A model generated the notes under the pieces. That model was not told the DNA's origin. It was given only the letters and a program-made list of their open reading frames with translations, and did no database searches. From Pedosphaera parvula Ellin514 (GTDB lineage Bacteria; Verrucomicrobiota; Verrucomicrobiia; Limisphaerales; Pedosphaeraceae): a stretch of DNA of 64,000 nucleotides. Positions 38,203-47,473 of this stretch are shown here, piece by piece. The stretch's first letter is position 1; each line of letters starts with the position of its first letter. The position numbers and the translations under genes are program-made. The stretch spans positions 290,359-354,358 of the forward strand of contig NZ_ABOX02000001.1 of the NCBI RefSeq assembly GCF_000172555.1, in the 5' to 3' direction.

Positions 38203-38593
38203 AGATAAAAAAATTGATCGTGAAGGGCTGGATTGTTGATATGCCGTGGGCGAACTAAAATCGGTTCGCGCAGCTTTTTGAAGGAAGCGCGCATGGCAAC
38301 AAGGCAATTTCTGATGTAACATTAAGTTCTTGCTCTCCATTAATAACGAAAAAGTGTTAAGGCGATATTTACAGCTGTCAACAGAATAAAAAGCCGTTCA
38401 ATCCATCTTCATGAGCGAAATTTGCGAGGGCAAATTCGGCTAGGTGCTTCGATTCATTGTCCAAACGCAGGCTCTGATTGGCCCAAGCCTCGCGAGTGAA
38501 AAGGGGACGCGGTAACCGCGTTAATGAGCCGCTCCAATGGGCACTCTACCCTTTACAAAAGGTGGTAGGCGTTCCACGTTGCAGGGAAACAAG
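38203..38593. other. Divergent intergenic region with a palindrome
   Basis: 391 bases between the prepilin-like gene (minus) and the SpoIIAA-like gene (plus). It contains ACGCGG-TAA-CCGCGT (38507-38521), a perfect inverted repeat 73 bases before the start of the latter and thus a possible operator or small hairpin. No gene seen. Confidence 0.5.
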
Positions 38594-38977
38594 ATGAATG
38601 GCAGGCCAGACTTTCTTGAGATCAAGGAGGAGTATGCTCGTTTTCGTCCTGAGGGCGAGGTGTCGCTGGAACAGGCCATCGGGGCGGTGGGCGAGGCCAT
38701 TGCATTTTGTCACCGGCAGGGAATAATCCGGCTGCTTGTGGATACAACGGGCCTCACGGGATTTGCGCCACCCACCATTGCACAACGTTTTTGGATAGCC
38801 CAGGATTGGGCGGAGAAAGCCAGGGGAAGCGTGGCAGTTGGAATAGTATTGACGCCCGAGGCTGTCGATCCCAACAAATTTGAGGTGACTGCTGCCGAGA
38901 ATGCGGGACAAACAGCGAATACGTTCACATCAGAATCCGAGGCGCTGGAATGGTTGCTGCAGCAGAAGCGAACGTGA
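38594..38977 (+). CDS. SpoIIAA-like (STAS-related) small protein
   Basis: 127 residues from ATG 38594 (MNGRPDFLEIKEEY); the frame is open from 38537. The alternation of strands and helices and the central IIRLLVDTTGLTGFAPP resemble SpoIIAA-like proteins of the STAS/SEC14-like fold, often of unknown role. Cytoplasmic. Convergent with the SRPBCC gene, 14 bases apart. Confidence 0.65.
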   Translation: MNGRPDFLEIKEEYARFRPEGEVSLEQAIGAVGEAIAFCHRQGIIRLLVDTTGLTGFAPPTIAQRFWIAQDWAEKARGSVAVGIVLTPEAVDPNKFEVTAAENAGQTANTFTSESEALEWLLQQKRT

Positions 38978-38991
38978 CGAAAAAAGGTTGA

Positions 38992-39474
38992 TCACGACAG
39001 TCGGCCGTTTTGGAGTGATTGACTTTCCTGTTTTTCGCAAAGCTCTTTTAGATAATCCGCTTCAACGCGCTTGCCGAAGTTGCCAATCAGCCAGCCAATC
39101 AAAACAAAGAAAAGTGGAATTCCATGGTTCATGATGGTGACGGTTTTGGTCACGATGGTATTGACTCCTTTTTGAGTCAATTGAATCTCTTCGATAACTT
39201 CCATGTCCGGCCGGATGCCATTCCCACTAAATCTGCTGTGGTGCAATTTTAGAACTGATGGCAGGAGTTGTTCCACTCGAGTATGGCCAGAGATTGATCT
39301 CCCATGCCACTGGTATTGGCTTTGGAAAGTTTCACCCTGCCGAAAAGCCTCGGGCAAACCAGTTGGCATCAACTTTTTATTCCATTCCACGAACCGGCGC
39401 GGATCAGTGACATAACGCCAAACAACGTCGATGGGACGCTTGATAACGGAACGTTCGCGGAGTCGTAAGTTCAT
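38992..39474 (-). CDS. SRPBCC-family (START-like) protein
   Basis: 160 residues from ATG 39474 (MNLRLRERSVIKRPIDVVWR). The opening pattern, basic residues then I-x-x-P-I-x-V-V-W-x-x-V-x-D-P-x-x-x-x-x-W, is typical of polyketide-cyclase/dehydrase-like SRPBCC proteins that bind hydrophobic ligands. A hydrophobic helix at about 115-135 (IPLFFVLIGWLIGNFG) may anchor it to the membrane. Ligand unknown. Confidence 0.75.
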   Translation of the reverse strand: MNLRLRERSVIKRPIDVVWRYVTDPRRFVEWNKKLMPTGLPEAFRQGETFQSQYQWHGRSISGHTRVEQLLPSVLKLHHSRFSGNGIRPDMEVIEEIQLTQKGVNTIVTKTVTIMNHGIPLFFVLIGWLIGNFGKRVEADYLKELCEKQESQSLQNGRLS

Positions 39475-39919
39475 GTGCAGGCACACGCTGAATGAGTTAG
39501 TGGTTTCATGCAACGCGATAAAGGCCTTGGGTCGCTGAGGATTGCTGTATCGATAGCCAATGTTTTGGCGACGGTGACGGGAAAAGAATCCATCCAAAAG
39601 CCAGACCAGCTTGCGATTAACTCATCACGAACAAGGGTTGTTGTGGTGCTAAATGTTAATGATCATGCGTTACATTGCGAGGTTTGCTTATTTGGAAAAA
39701 AGACTTGTAACGGGGCGGTGAAGCGTGATTTGATCAGCAATCATTCCCCGTAGAGAAAATGTTAAATTTGTTGTTGTATCTGGCTGCAAGGTTCTGCACT
39801 GAGATGGACAAAGAGTCTGTTGTTGGAACCCGGTTTTCCTATATCTTCAACTCCCAAACCTTATGAAGTACTCGAACAAACCAAAGCTGCAATCTTTGAC
39901 AGCTGGAAAGAACTTAATC
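39475..39919. other. Intergenic region, no gene seen
   Basis: 445 bases between the divergent SRPBCC gene and the second giant beta-strand protein. Short open frames look non-coding. If the giant protein starts at ATG 39863, the gap is 57 bases shorter. No clear hairpin or promoter recognised. Confidence 0.5.
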
Positions 39920-42900
39920 ATGGACCAAAAAGTTGCTGTAATTGCCGCATTGTGTTGTGGAGTCATTTCTGTCCAGGCAGCAACCGTCAATTGGATCGCG
40001 CCGTTGGCAGATAACTATACCAACCGCGCGGATTGGAGTTCTGGAGCCCTGCCAGTGGCGGCAGACACGGCTTCGATCGGGAATGCCACCGTTCTCAACG
40101 GTTCCGTGCTTTACACCAACACTCCGCCCGACGCGGCTGCGACTAATGCGCTTACATCGCTTGTGCTCGGCAATGTCGCCAACGGCAGCGGCGCGTTCAC
40201 AATGAATGCGGGGACGCTTTCGATAACCAACACGACTGCTTCAGGCCTGCTTCTCGCTAATGCCAATGCCAGTACCGCGAATTTTACCATGAACGGAGGC
40301 GTGCTGAATGTAGTGAGAAATGCTTCCTCATTCTACCAGGATATGTTCCAACTCGGATTGGCCACGAATTCTGATGGTGCCTTTACGTTGAACGGAGGGA
40401 CCGCGAATTTCCTTTGCGGCATTGAAATTGGTATTCTAGGAAAGGGAACCATCAACGTCACGAGTGGCACCTTGATAGACAACGGCTGGTTTGGCGTTGG
40501 TCGTGGCAACAGCGCCACATCGCCCGGTTGGGGGAATTTCAATCTCTCCGGCGGGACCGTCTATATCCTGCGAAACCCTGGCAATGACACTCAATTTCAT
40601 GGCGTCTCCTTTTGCCAGCAAGCAACCAACGGCACCGTCAACATCAGCGGCGGCGCACTCTACTGCAATGCGATCAGGTTCGCTGCGGGCCCTGGAGCTG
40701 GAAGAACCGATTGGGAAACATTCAACTTCTCAGGTGGTGATATTTACCTGGGTGCTGCTGGAATCGTTAATCAGAACGCAGGAGGCACCCACAATATTGC
40801 AATCAATCTCTCCGGCGGAACTTTTCGCTCGGTTAACCTGGGGCCCAATACCGGTGGCACGCAAGGCCTGGCCTCGGTCGGTCCGGGTGGCACGAATTGG
40901 GCCTGGGCGTCAACCTTGCCAGCCAGCCTGAATACCAGCCCTGGTCCTGGTACGGTCACTTTTGCGCCGAGCGCCGGTAAGTTCATCACCCTGAATAATG
41001 TGTTTTCGGGTTCGGGCGGTCTGGCACTCGCCGGTCCGGGCACAGTGGTGATTAGTGGAGCCAACACTTACACAGGTCCTACGACGGTGACCGGCGGCAC
41101 TCTGGCCGGGACAGGTTCGATTCAGGGGAGCGTTACCGCCGGGCCCGGCTCGATCCTGGCTCCGGGTAGTTCCAGTGCGCCAGGCACGTTGACACTCGGG
41201 AACAGTCTGACCCTGAACGGTGCCACCAACGTTATCAAGTTGTCTGCAGACCCCTTTACTGTCGGGAACGGAGTTAACGATCTCTTGCTGATCAACGGCG
41301 ACGTTGCACTACAGAATATTTCCACGATCAAGGTGGTGCCGCTCGCGCCGCTCAGTTCCGCGTCACCCTACACAATTGCGCAATACAGCGGGGCAGCATT
41401 GACCAGCGCCGCCGCTTCGCACCTTCAAGTGATCAGCGACAGTCCGCGTTATAGCTTCAGCATCGTGGATCCAGCAACCACGTATCCTTACATCCAAATC
41501 AGCGTGAGTGGAAACTCGGCGAACCTGGTGTGGCGGGGTGGAAAGTCTCCAGATCCGACTGCCTGGGATCATACCACCACGAATTGGTTTAATTCCGGCA
41601 GCAGCGGATTTGATCTCTTTTTTGATGGAGATCAGGTCGCCTTCGATGACACGGCTGCAAACAGTGTTGTGAACATTGTTGGCTCTGAAGGTCCGGCGGG
41701 AATCACGATGTCGAATAATGCCGTTGCATTCACCTTTACCGGCACCGGACCGTTGAGTGGACCTCTCGATATGGAGGGGACGAATTCAGTTACCTTGGCG
41801 ATGTCCAACGTGCCGATCTTTAGCAGTATCAAGGCCAATTCCGGGACGCTCATTTACAATCTCCAAGGTGTCAGCACTTATATAAACACTGCTGCGATTA
41901 GCGATAATGGGGCTGCGCAGGCCACGTTGGTCAAAGGCGGCGCAAATACGCATGTTCTAAGTGCCGATAATTCGGCGTTCACTGGAACAATCGTGGTCAC
42001 AAACGGCGTTTTGCAATACACCAATACTTCCGGGCTGGGCTTGTACAGCTCGCCTCTTTACGTCACCAACAATGGCTCATTGGATTTGAATGGTGTGGAT
42101 CCGGGATACAAATATGTCTATATCGCCGGCAATGGTTTCAATGGGAAAGGGGCGATGACGAGCGGTTCAAACCTCGCACAGTTGAGCGGGACAATCAGAA
42201 ATTTGACGCTTGTCGGAGATGCCGCAATTGGTGCCTTGAATCGATGGGACATTATTGCAGGTAGCTTCAATGGAAATAACTTCACTCTCACCGAAGTCGG
42301 GCCGGGCGCCAATATTTTTGCTGATACCGGCGAGACCTCATTGGGCGATATCCATGTTGTCGCCGGTCGGCTTGGATTCCAAGGGAATGTCACCATGGGC
42401 GACCCCACAAAGTCAGTGATGTTGGAATCGAACGCGACCCTGACGTTGTTTTCCGTGACTGATGCGAACAGCACCAATCATGGCCCGACGAAGACCCTGG
42501 TGATGAAGGGGGGCGCGGGCGTGGATTCAGGAGGCAGCAGCAACAATTATAATGGAGAAGTATTTCTCACGGGTACAAACCTCATTGCGACTCGCAGCAC
42601 CTTGCACATTTGGGGTGGTATCCATGATACCAATGGGGCGGGTGGATTGATTTTGGGCACAAACTCGATTGGCGCAAGTGGTGGAAATCTGTGGCTGGAC
42701 GGCGCGAACACATACACCGGTCCGACAATCATCAGCAATCGCACTTTGTTTGTTGGCCCGTCTTCTTCACTCGGCAACAGTTCGTTGATCCAGATTAACA
42801 GTGGGGCAACCCTGGACGTGACGGCTTTGCCGACGTTCCAACTGGGCGCCGGGCAGAAGCTGCTCGGCAACGGCACAGTGAATGGCACCAATATTGTTTT

Positions 42901-43498
42901 TGGCTCGGGCGCGCAGTTGACTGCTGGATTCGTGGCTTCCAACACATACACCCTCACCATCAATGGCAATCTTACGCTGCAACCCGGCAGTACCGATGTG
43001 GTTAAAGTCAGGAAGACGACAAGCCTGGCGAACGACGTTATTACGGGTCTGACATCGGTGACGCTCGGCGGCACTTTGGTTGTGACGAACGTGGGGCCGA
43101 ACCCATTGGTGGCGGGTGATGCCATTCCGCTGTTCAGTGCGGCAGCATATAGTGTTGGAACCTTCACCACGAACAGCATTATTCCATCCACACCCGGGAT
43201 TGGGTTGGGTTGGGATCTGAGCACGCTGGGTACGGACGGCACGTTGCGGGTTATTTCCACAGCGACGGTGAATCCGAATCCGACGAACATTGTGTTCTCG
43301 ATCTCTGGCGGTAAACTGACGCTTCAATGGCCGCAGGATCACACAGGCTGGACATTGCAGGCGCAGACCAACAGCTTGAGCACCGGCATTAGTAACAACT
43401 GGTCGGCGGTTACAGGCTCAACGACCACAAATCAAATGGTTATGCCGATTGATCCGGCCAGGCCTGCGGTCTTCTATCGTTTGATATTGAATCAATAA
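39920..43498 (+). CDS. Giant secreted autotransporter-associated beta-strand repeat protein
   Basis: 1192 residues from ATG 39920, chosen because it gives a compact signal peptide (MDQKVAVIAALCCGVISVQA) with GGAAAG about ten bases ahead; ATG 39863 is possible. The body is a beta-helix with autotransporter-associated units (GTVVISGANTYTGPTTVTGG; LWLDGANTYTGPTIISNR) and many Asn/Gly/Thr-rich turns. There is no translocator barrel. The C-terminus (LQAQTNSLSTGISNNW ... VFYRLILNQ) resembles that of four other exported proteins here. A strong terminator follows. Surface or extracellular matrix role inferred. Confidence 0.85.
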   Translation: MDQKVAVIAALCCGVISVQAATVNWIAPLADNYTNRADWSSGALPVAADTASIGNATVLNGSVLYTNTPPDAAATNALTSLVLGNVANGSGAFTMNAGTLSITNTTASGLLLANANASTANFTMNGGVLNVVRNASSFYQDMFQLGLATNSDGAFTLNGGTANFLCGIEIGILGKGTINVTSGTLIDNGWFGVGRGNSATSPGWGNFNLSGGTVYILRNPGNDTQFHGVSFCQQATNGTVNISGGALYCNAIRFAAGPGAGRTDWETFNFSGGDIYLGAAGIVNQNAGGTHNIAINLSGGTFRSVNLGPNTGGTQGLASVGPGGTNWAWASTLPASLNTSPGPGTVTFAPSAGKFITLNNVFSGSGGLALAGPGTVVISGANTYTGPTTVTGGTLAGTGSIQGSVTAGPGSILAPGSSSAPGTLTLGNSLTLNGATNVIKLSADPFTVGNGVNDLLLINGDVALQNISTIKVVPLAPLSSASPYTIAQYSGAALTSAAASHLQVISDSPRYSFSIVDPATTYPYIQISVSGNSANLVWRGGKSPDPTAWDHTTTNWFNSGSSGFDLFFDGDQVAFDDTAANSVVNIVGSEGPAGITMSNNAVAFTFTGTGPLSGPLDMEGTNSVTLAMSNVPIFSSIKANSGTLIYNLQGVSTYINTAAISDNGAAQATLVKGGANTHVLSADNSAFTGTIVVTNGVLQYTNTSGLGLYSSPLYVTNNGSLDLNGVDPGYKYVYIAGNGFNGKGAMTSGSNLAQLSGTIRNLTLVGDAAIGALNRWDIIAGSFNGNNFTLTEVGPGANIFADTGETSLGDIHVVAGRLGFQGNVTMGDPTKSVMLESNATLTLFSVTDANSTNHGPTKTLVMKGGAGVDSGGSSNNYNGEVFLTGTNLIATRSTLHIWGGIHDTNGAGGLILGTNSIGASGGNLWLDGANTYTGPTIISNRTLFVGPSSSLGNSSLIQINSGATLDVTALPTFQLGAGQKLLGNGTVNGTNIVFGSGAQLTAGFVASNTYTLTINGNLTLQPGSTDVVKVRKTTSLANDVITGLTSVTLGGTLVVTNVGPNPLVAGDAIPLFSAAAYSVGTFTTNSIIPSTPGIGLGWDLSTLGTDGTLRVISTATVNPNPTNIVFSISGGKLTLQWPQDHTGWTLQAQTNSLSTGISNNWSAVTGSTTTNQMVMPIDPARPAVFYRLILNQ

Positions 43499-43516
43499 AA
43501 AGCCTGGATTTCACGA

Positions 43517-43553
43517 GGGGCGTCATGGAAGCAATTCTGTGACGCCCCTTTTT
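43517..43553 (+). terminator. Strong intrinsic terminator of the giant repeat protein gene
   Basis: GGGGCGTCA and TGACGCCCC form a 9-bp perfect stem (43517-43525 with 43540-43548), followed by TTTTT. Confidence 0.92.
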
Positions 43554-43610
43554 ATCGAACCACCGAAACGTCCGGTTTACAGTAGCTGCGAATTTGTTAC
43601 GCTCGGGCAC

Positions 43611-44213
43611 ATGTTCACGCCGCTACCGCTGGACGATCCAAGATGGTTTTTGCTGCAGCATGCTTATGGAGATGCCAGCCAGGAGTCGTCTGCACCGAGT
43701 TGCTGGTCAGCCAAGAGTGGATTTGGCGATTTCTCAACCATGCCGAGCATCATGGATTGTTTGCGGTCCTTGCAGGCAAATCCGGAGCCTCAGAGTGACC
43801 ACGGTGTTGAACCCTGGAACACTTTGTTCTCGTCGCTTTGCCATCAAGGAACGATTTATTCGGCATCGTTTGCCGCAGTGCCGCACATTTTGGAGATCGG
43901 ATTGCAGGCGGCTGAAAAAGGTGAAATTGATATAGGATTCCTCCTTTTGCCGACGCTCATAGAGCAATCACGATTGGAGGGAGGCCAGCCGGAAACGCCA
44001 GCGGAAATCTACGAGACTTATCTTGCGAGTTTGCCGTGCATCCATGAACTCGCGTATGCGATGAGCGCGGATTCATGGAATCAACACCAAACGGCGTTGG
44101 TAGCCGCGGCTATGGCTGTGGCACAGGGACATCTGCAGCTATCAAAATGCCTGCTCGAGTTGGGCGATCCCAACGTGCCGGGAAGATTTTTGGAATGGTT
44201 CTTCAGCCAGTAG
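43611..44213 (+). CDS. Hypothetical helical (HEAT-like) protein
   Basis: 200 residues from ATG 43611 (MFTPLPLDDPRW); the open frame begins at 43539 inside the terminator, so the shorter start is preferred. Features: LQHAYGDASQ, HGVEPWNTLFSSLCHQGTIY and SFAAVPHILEIGLQ, then long helices. The pattern is reminiscent of small HEAT-like proteins of unknown function found near toxins or polymorphic loci, but no such neighbour is present. Convergent with the persulfide dioxygenase gene, 4 bases apart. Confidence 0.6.
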   Translation: MFTPLPLDDPRWFLLQHAYGDASQESSAPSCWSAKSGFGDFSTMPSIMDCLRSLQANPEPQSDHGVEPWNTLFSSLCHQGTIYSASFAAVPHILEIGLQAAEKGEIDIGFLLLPTLIEQSRLEGGQPETPAEIYETYLASLPCIHELAYAMSADSWNQHQTALVAAAMAVAQGHLQLSKCLLELGDPNVPGRFLEWFFSQ

Positions 44214-44217
44214 CCGT

Positions 44218-45606
44218 TCAGATTCCCTCCATTAAAAAGACGAGGCCGGCGGGCTCCATCTCGGCGCACTTCACTTCAGAGTACGCCGTCATGCCGCCCA
44301 TGACATTTTGCAAGTGATTGAAGCCTTCGCGCTCGAGCAGGCTGGCGGCGATTGAACTGCGATAGCCACTCCCGCAAATGACCGCCATCCGCTGGTCTTT
44401 GGGAAGTGCGGTAATTTTTGCAGGCAGTTTTGGCAGTGGGATGTGCAGTGCTCCGTCAATGTGATTCGAGTTCCATTCGCCAGGTGTCCGGACATCCAGC
44501 ACGACGGGTGTGGACCCACTTCCCAGCGAAGCTTTCAAGTCGCAAACGCTTATCTGTGACATTTGACTGGTTTCACTGAGTTGATCCGCTTCAATGTAAC
44601 CAATGACATGGTCAAAGCCGATTCGCGCCAACTCCAGACGCGCTTTGGGAACTGCATCTGCAGACCCAACAACCAGCGCAATAGGTTTCCCACCCGGCAC
44701 AAGAAAGCCAATCCATGTTGAGAACATCGCGCTGTTCAGGCCAACATTCAGACTTCCTGGAAAGTGTCCGGCACCGAAAAATGGGGCAGGGCGGGTATCA
44801 ATCACGGTCACACCAGCGGCAGATGCCTCTTTCAATTCCTGTTCACTGAGCGCACGTAACGGTCTTAATTCATTCAATGGTGAAGTGCCACGCAGGTTGA
44901 GCTCCACATCATAGCTAAAGTATGCCGGGCGATCTGGCAGGTTGCTGGTCATCTGCTTTACGAACTCTCTTCGATCCTTCAGTTGCGCTGCCCAGTTGTA
45001 GAGCCGTTCCTGTCCCACCAGCGAGAAAGGTTGGGAGGAAATCGCGCGTCCACATAACGACCCTGCGCCATGAGCTGGATATACCTTCACATTGTCCGGC
45101 AAGGTAAACACGCGGTTAAACAGGGAGTCGTATAATTTCTCAGCCAGAGCAGCAGGATCTTCCGTGGCGTCGCGTAAATCCGGACGGCCCACATCACCTA
45201 CAAAAAGCAGGTCCCCAGTGTAGATGCAATACGGCTGACCATTTTCCTTCACGAGGAAACTAAGGCTGTCAGGTGAATGGCCTGGTGTTTCGAGGATTTC
45301 GACCTCAAGGCTGCCAACGCGAAGACGATCGTCCTGATGAGCTGGCACATGTTCATATGTGACAGGCGCCAGGTGCGAAGTGTAAATCTTCGCGCCCGTG
45401 CGCTCTGCCAGTTCCCTGAAGCCAGAAGCGAAATCCGCGTGTGGATGAGTGTTCAACACGGCGACAATTTTCAAACCGTGCTGGTTGGCCGTTTCTATAT
45501 AATCGTCAACATCGCGTTTCGGATCCACGACGGCTGCTTCTCCGCCCGCTCCAAACAGATACGAGGCATGGGCGAGTCCTGGCACAAAAAATCTTTTTTC
45601 GAACAT
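44218..45606 (-). CDS. cstB: CstB-like persulfide dioxygenase/rhodanese fusion
   Basis: 462 residues; ATG 45606 is preceded by a strong AGGAGG. The N-terminal MBL domain has HPHADF (about 57-62), PGHSPDS (about 110-116) and TGDLLFVGDVGRPDL, as in CstB-type persulfide dioxygenases, where the usual final His of HxHxDH is Phe. A first rhodanese domain (about 260-350) has no catalytic Cys (VVGSAD), and the second (about 365-455) has CGSGYRS with the reactive Cys. This matches the three-part layout known for CstB, which turns low-molecular-weight persulfides into thiosulfate. Last gene of the sulfide-detoxification set. Confidence 0.9.
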   Translation of the reverse strand: MFEKRFFVPGLAHASYLFGAGGEAAVVDPKRDVDDYIETANQHGLKIVAVLNTHPHADFASGFRELAERTGAKIYTSHLAPVTYEHVPAHQDDRLRVGSLEVEILETPGHSPDSLSFLVKENGQPYCIYTGDLLFVGDVGRPDLRDATEDPAALAEKLYDSLFNRVFTLPDNVKVYPAHGAGSLCGRAISSQPFSLVGQERLYNWAAQLKDRREFVKQMTSNLPDRPAYFSYDVELNLRGTSPLNELRPLRALSEQELKEASAAGVTVIDTRPAPFFGAGHFPGSLNVGLNSAMFSTWIGFLVPGGKPIALVVGSADAVPKARLELARIGFDHVIGYIEADQLSETSQMSQISVCDLKASLGSGSTPVVLDVRTPGEWNSNHIDGALHIPLPKLPAKITALPKDQRMAVICGSGYRSSIAASLLEREGFNHLQNVMGGMTAYSEVKCAEMEPAGLVFLMEGI

Positions 45607-45755
45607 AATGTCCTCCTGGTTGATTTGTTATTGTTAGATATTTGAGATCTGGAAGTGCTTTCCCTGGCTCAGAACACGGTTCGGTTGTTCAATCAGTTGG
45701 ATGATCCTGCAGCCACGGCCTTCGCGGCACACTTGTTCGTAATTTTATCCTTCTT

Positions 45756-45761
45756 ATTATA
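45756..45761 (-). promoter_or_regulatory. TATAAT-like -10 candidate before the cstB-like gene
   Basis: The minus strand reads CACTATAATAAG in the 165-base gap between the TauE gene and the dioxygenase gene. No good -35 is visible at the right distance because that DNA encodes the end of TauE. It may be an internal promoter that lets the dioxygenase be made separately. Confidence 0.35.
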
Positions 45762-45771
45762 GTGTATCACC

Positions 45772-46530
45772 TCACCAAGGTTCGGAAAAGACTTTCCGGT
45801 TCCTGATCAGGACGAAAATCGCCACGGCTATCACCACCCAGGCAAACCAACGGCTCAGCTTTTCCTTCGAAACTTTCCGGCTTAACTGCACTCCCGCAAA
45901 CATGCCGATGAGAGCCAGCAGTGAAAAAATTCCGGTCAACCTCCAATCGACGCTTCCATGGCCGAGATGCCCCACCAGCCCTGCGAGCGAATTTAAGGCG
46001 ATAATTACCAGGGATGTGCCAACCGCCTGCTTCAAGGGAATCCGTCCGAAATGCATCAAAGCCGGCACGATTAAAAATCCTCCGCCCACGCCTAGGAAAC
46101 CGGTCATTATGCCGACGCCCATACCAGCCGACGCACAACGCCACGGCCGACATTGGGCAGCGGCAGGAACGTCTTCTTGTTTGCGCGCCCACAACATCCG
46201 GCCTGCAATTACCAGCATCAGTCCCGCAAAAATAACCAATAAAACAGAGGGCCGCACCAATGGAGTGAGTTGGCCACCGGCCAGTGCGCCAATGATGCCT
46301 GTCAAACTGAACAAAACTGAAGCGCGTGCGTGGACAAGCCCCTGACGCCACTTCATGCATGCTCCCGCAATACTCGTTACGCCAACAATCGCAAGTGACA
46401 TCGCCACGGCACTTTGTGCAGGCACATTCGCGGCATAAACTAAAACCGGCACGGTGATAATCGAACCGCCTCCACCAAGAAGTCCCAATGCCAACCCGAT
46501 CGCAACTCCCAAAATAAGTGCAACGGCCAT
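45772..46530 (-). CDS. TauE/SafE-family sulfite/sulfur-anion exporter
   Basis: 252 residues with seven to eight hydrophobic helices. Family features: GLLGGGGSIITVPVLVY (about 13-29) and, in the second half, GFLGVGGGFLIVPAL (about 130-144). This is the internal duplication typical of TauE/SafE (DUF81) proteins. It is likely to export sulfite or thiosulfate produced by persulfide oxidation, given its place between the rhodanese and CstB-like genes. Confidence 0.92.
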   Translation of the reverse strand: MAVALILGVAIGLALGLLGGGGSIITVPVLVYAANVPAQSAVAMSLAIVGVTSIAGACMKWRQGLVHARASVLFSLTGIIGALAGGQLTPLVRPSVLLVIFAGLMLVIAGRMLWARKQEDVPAAAQCRPWRCASAGMGVGIMTGFLGVGGGFLIVPALMHFGRIPLKQAVGTSLVIIALNSLAGLVGHLGHGSVDWRLTGIFSLLALIGMFAGVQLSRKVSKEKLSRWFAWVVIAVAIFVLIRNRKVFSEPW

Positions 46531-46572
46531 ATTACTTAACCATTCAACGTTGAGGTTGCGCTGTCGAGCAGG

Positions 46573-47088
46573 TTAGCTTCGAGGCAGTGCGCGTGTTCCA
46601 GGGCATTCGGGCAAGGAGCATTCCCATGCCACACCACTCGGTAATACCGGCAAAATCAGACCGGTGCCCACGAACGTGGGAATCACAAAGAAGCAAGGAT
46701 GCAGAAGGAACCCCAGAATCATACCGGTGAGCACCAGGGCGCCTGCTGCGATGCGCACCTGGCGTTCAAGTGACATTGTTTTGCGGCCCCGGACGACCGG
46801 CAAGCCGGCGGCTTGCCACGCTTCAATTCCTCCCTCAATCACGGCGACATCGGTGACCCCGGACTTTTGCAATCTCTCCGCGGCCTGTCGCGCCCGGTTT
46901 CCGGTGCGACAAAGAATGTAGATCGGACGATTTGCCGCCAGCTCTGCGAGCGTGGCGGGATGAAGCTCTGCCAACGGTCGCAGCAGGGCATCGGCGGTGT
47001 GCACTTCTTTGTATTCAGCTGGCGTGCGGACATCCAAAAGCAGTGCCCGGGCGTTGTTTTTTGCCTCTTGAACAGATACAGTTTGCAT
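46573..47088 (-). CDS. YgaP-like rhodanese with two C-terminal membrane helices
   Basis: 171 residues. The rhodanese domain (about 1-105) has the active loop CRTGNRA (Cys near residue 59). The C-terminal part (about 110-155) is a DUF2892-like pair of hydrophobic helices, as in E. coli YgaP. It transfers sulfane sulfur at the membrane. It is divergent from the ArsR-type regulator with a 37-base gap, and 42 bases upstream of the TauE gene in the same direction. The C-terminal tail (ECPGTRALPRS) is longer than in YgaP. Confidence 0.9.
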   Translation of the reverse strand: MQTVSVQEAKNNARALLLDVRTPAEYKEVHTADALLRPLAELHPATLAELAANRPIYILCRTGNRARQAAERLQKSGVTDVAVIEGGIEAWQAAGLPVVRGRKTMSLERQVRIAAGALVLTGMILGFLLHPCFFVIPTFVGTGLILPVLPSGVAWECSLPECPGTRALPRS

Positions 47089-47105
47089 ATTATGGTAATG
47101 GTAAT

Positions 47106-47127
47106 CTATATCGCTATATAGCTATAT
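47106..47127. promoter_or_regulatory. Overlapping palindromes: candidate operator for the ArsR/BigR-type regulator
   Basis: CTATAT-CGCT-ATATAG (47106-47121) and ATATAGCTATAT (47116-47127) are perfect inverted repeats sharing six bases, and the second runs into the regulator's ATG at 47126. They fill most of the 37-base gap to the divergent rhodanese gene. The AT-rich palindromic form recalls BigR/YgaV sites. A bound repressor would block both promoters and possibly initiation of its own translation. Confidence 0.7.
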
Positions 47128-47473
47128 GCAAGTGAAGAGAGCCAATATTCTTTCGGAGGCGCAGATTGACGACGCGGCGCGCCTTTTTGCAATCCTTTCC
47201 GAACCTTCGCGCCTGCGCATCATCAAGCATCTCATGGCAGGTCCAAAGACTGTTGGTGAACTGGTCGCCAGGCTCGATATGAAACAGGGCAGCGTTTCCA
47301 AGCAACTTGCCATTCTTCACCAGGCGCGTCTGCTAACGCGGGAGCGCGACGGAAACTTCATCCGTTATGGCCTGGCTGACCCGATCCTGGTGCCGCTTTG
47401 CAAACTCGTCTGCGACCGTATTGAACGGCTTGCTCGCCAGCAGGCCAAAGCCGCCGGACTTCGCCTCAAATGA
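47126..47473 (+). CDS. ArsR/SmtB-family regulator, BigR/YgaV-like
   Basis: 115 residues. A winged helix-turn-helix: DDAARLFAILSEPSRLRIIK, then VGELVARLDMKQGSVSKQLA as recognition helix, and a wing near RERDGNFIRYGLAD. Two Cys (about residues 92 and 96, LCKLVCD) sit in the C-terminal helix. BigR and related sulfide sensors use a Cys pair to sense persulfide, but their pair is split between two helices, so the close C-x3-C here is a variation. Divergent promoter with the sulfide operon; autoregulation through the palindromes at 47106 is likely. Confidence 0.9.
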   Translation: MQVKRANILSEAQIDDAARLFAILSEPSRLRIIKHLMAGPKTVGELVARLDMKQGSVSKQLAILHQARLLTRERDGNFIRYGLADPILVPLCKLVCDRIERLARQQAKAAGLRLK

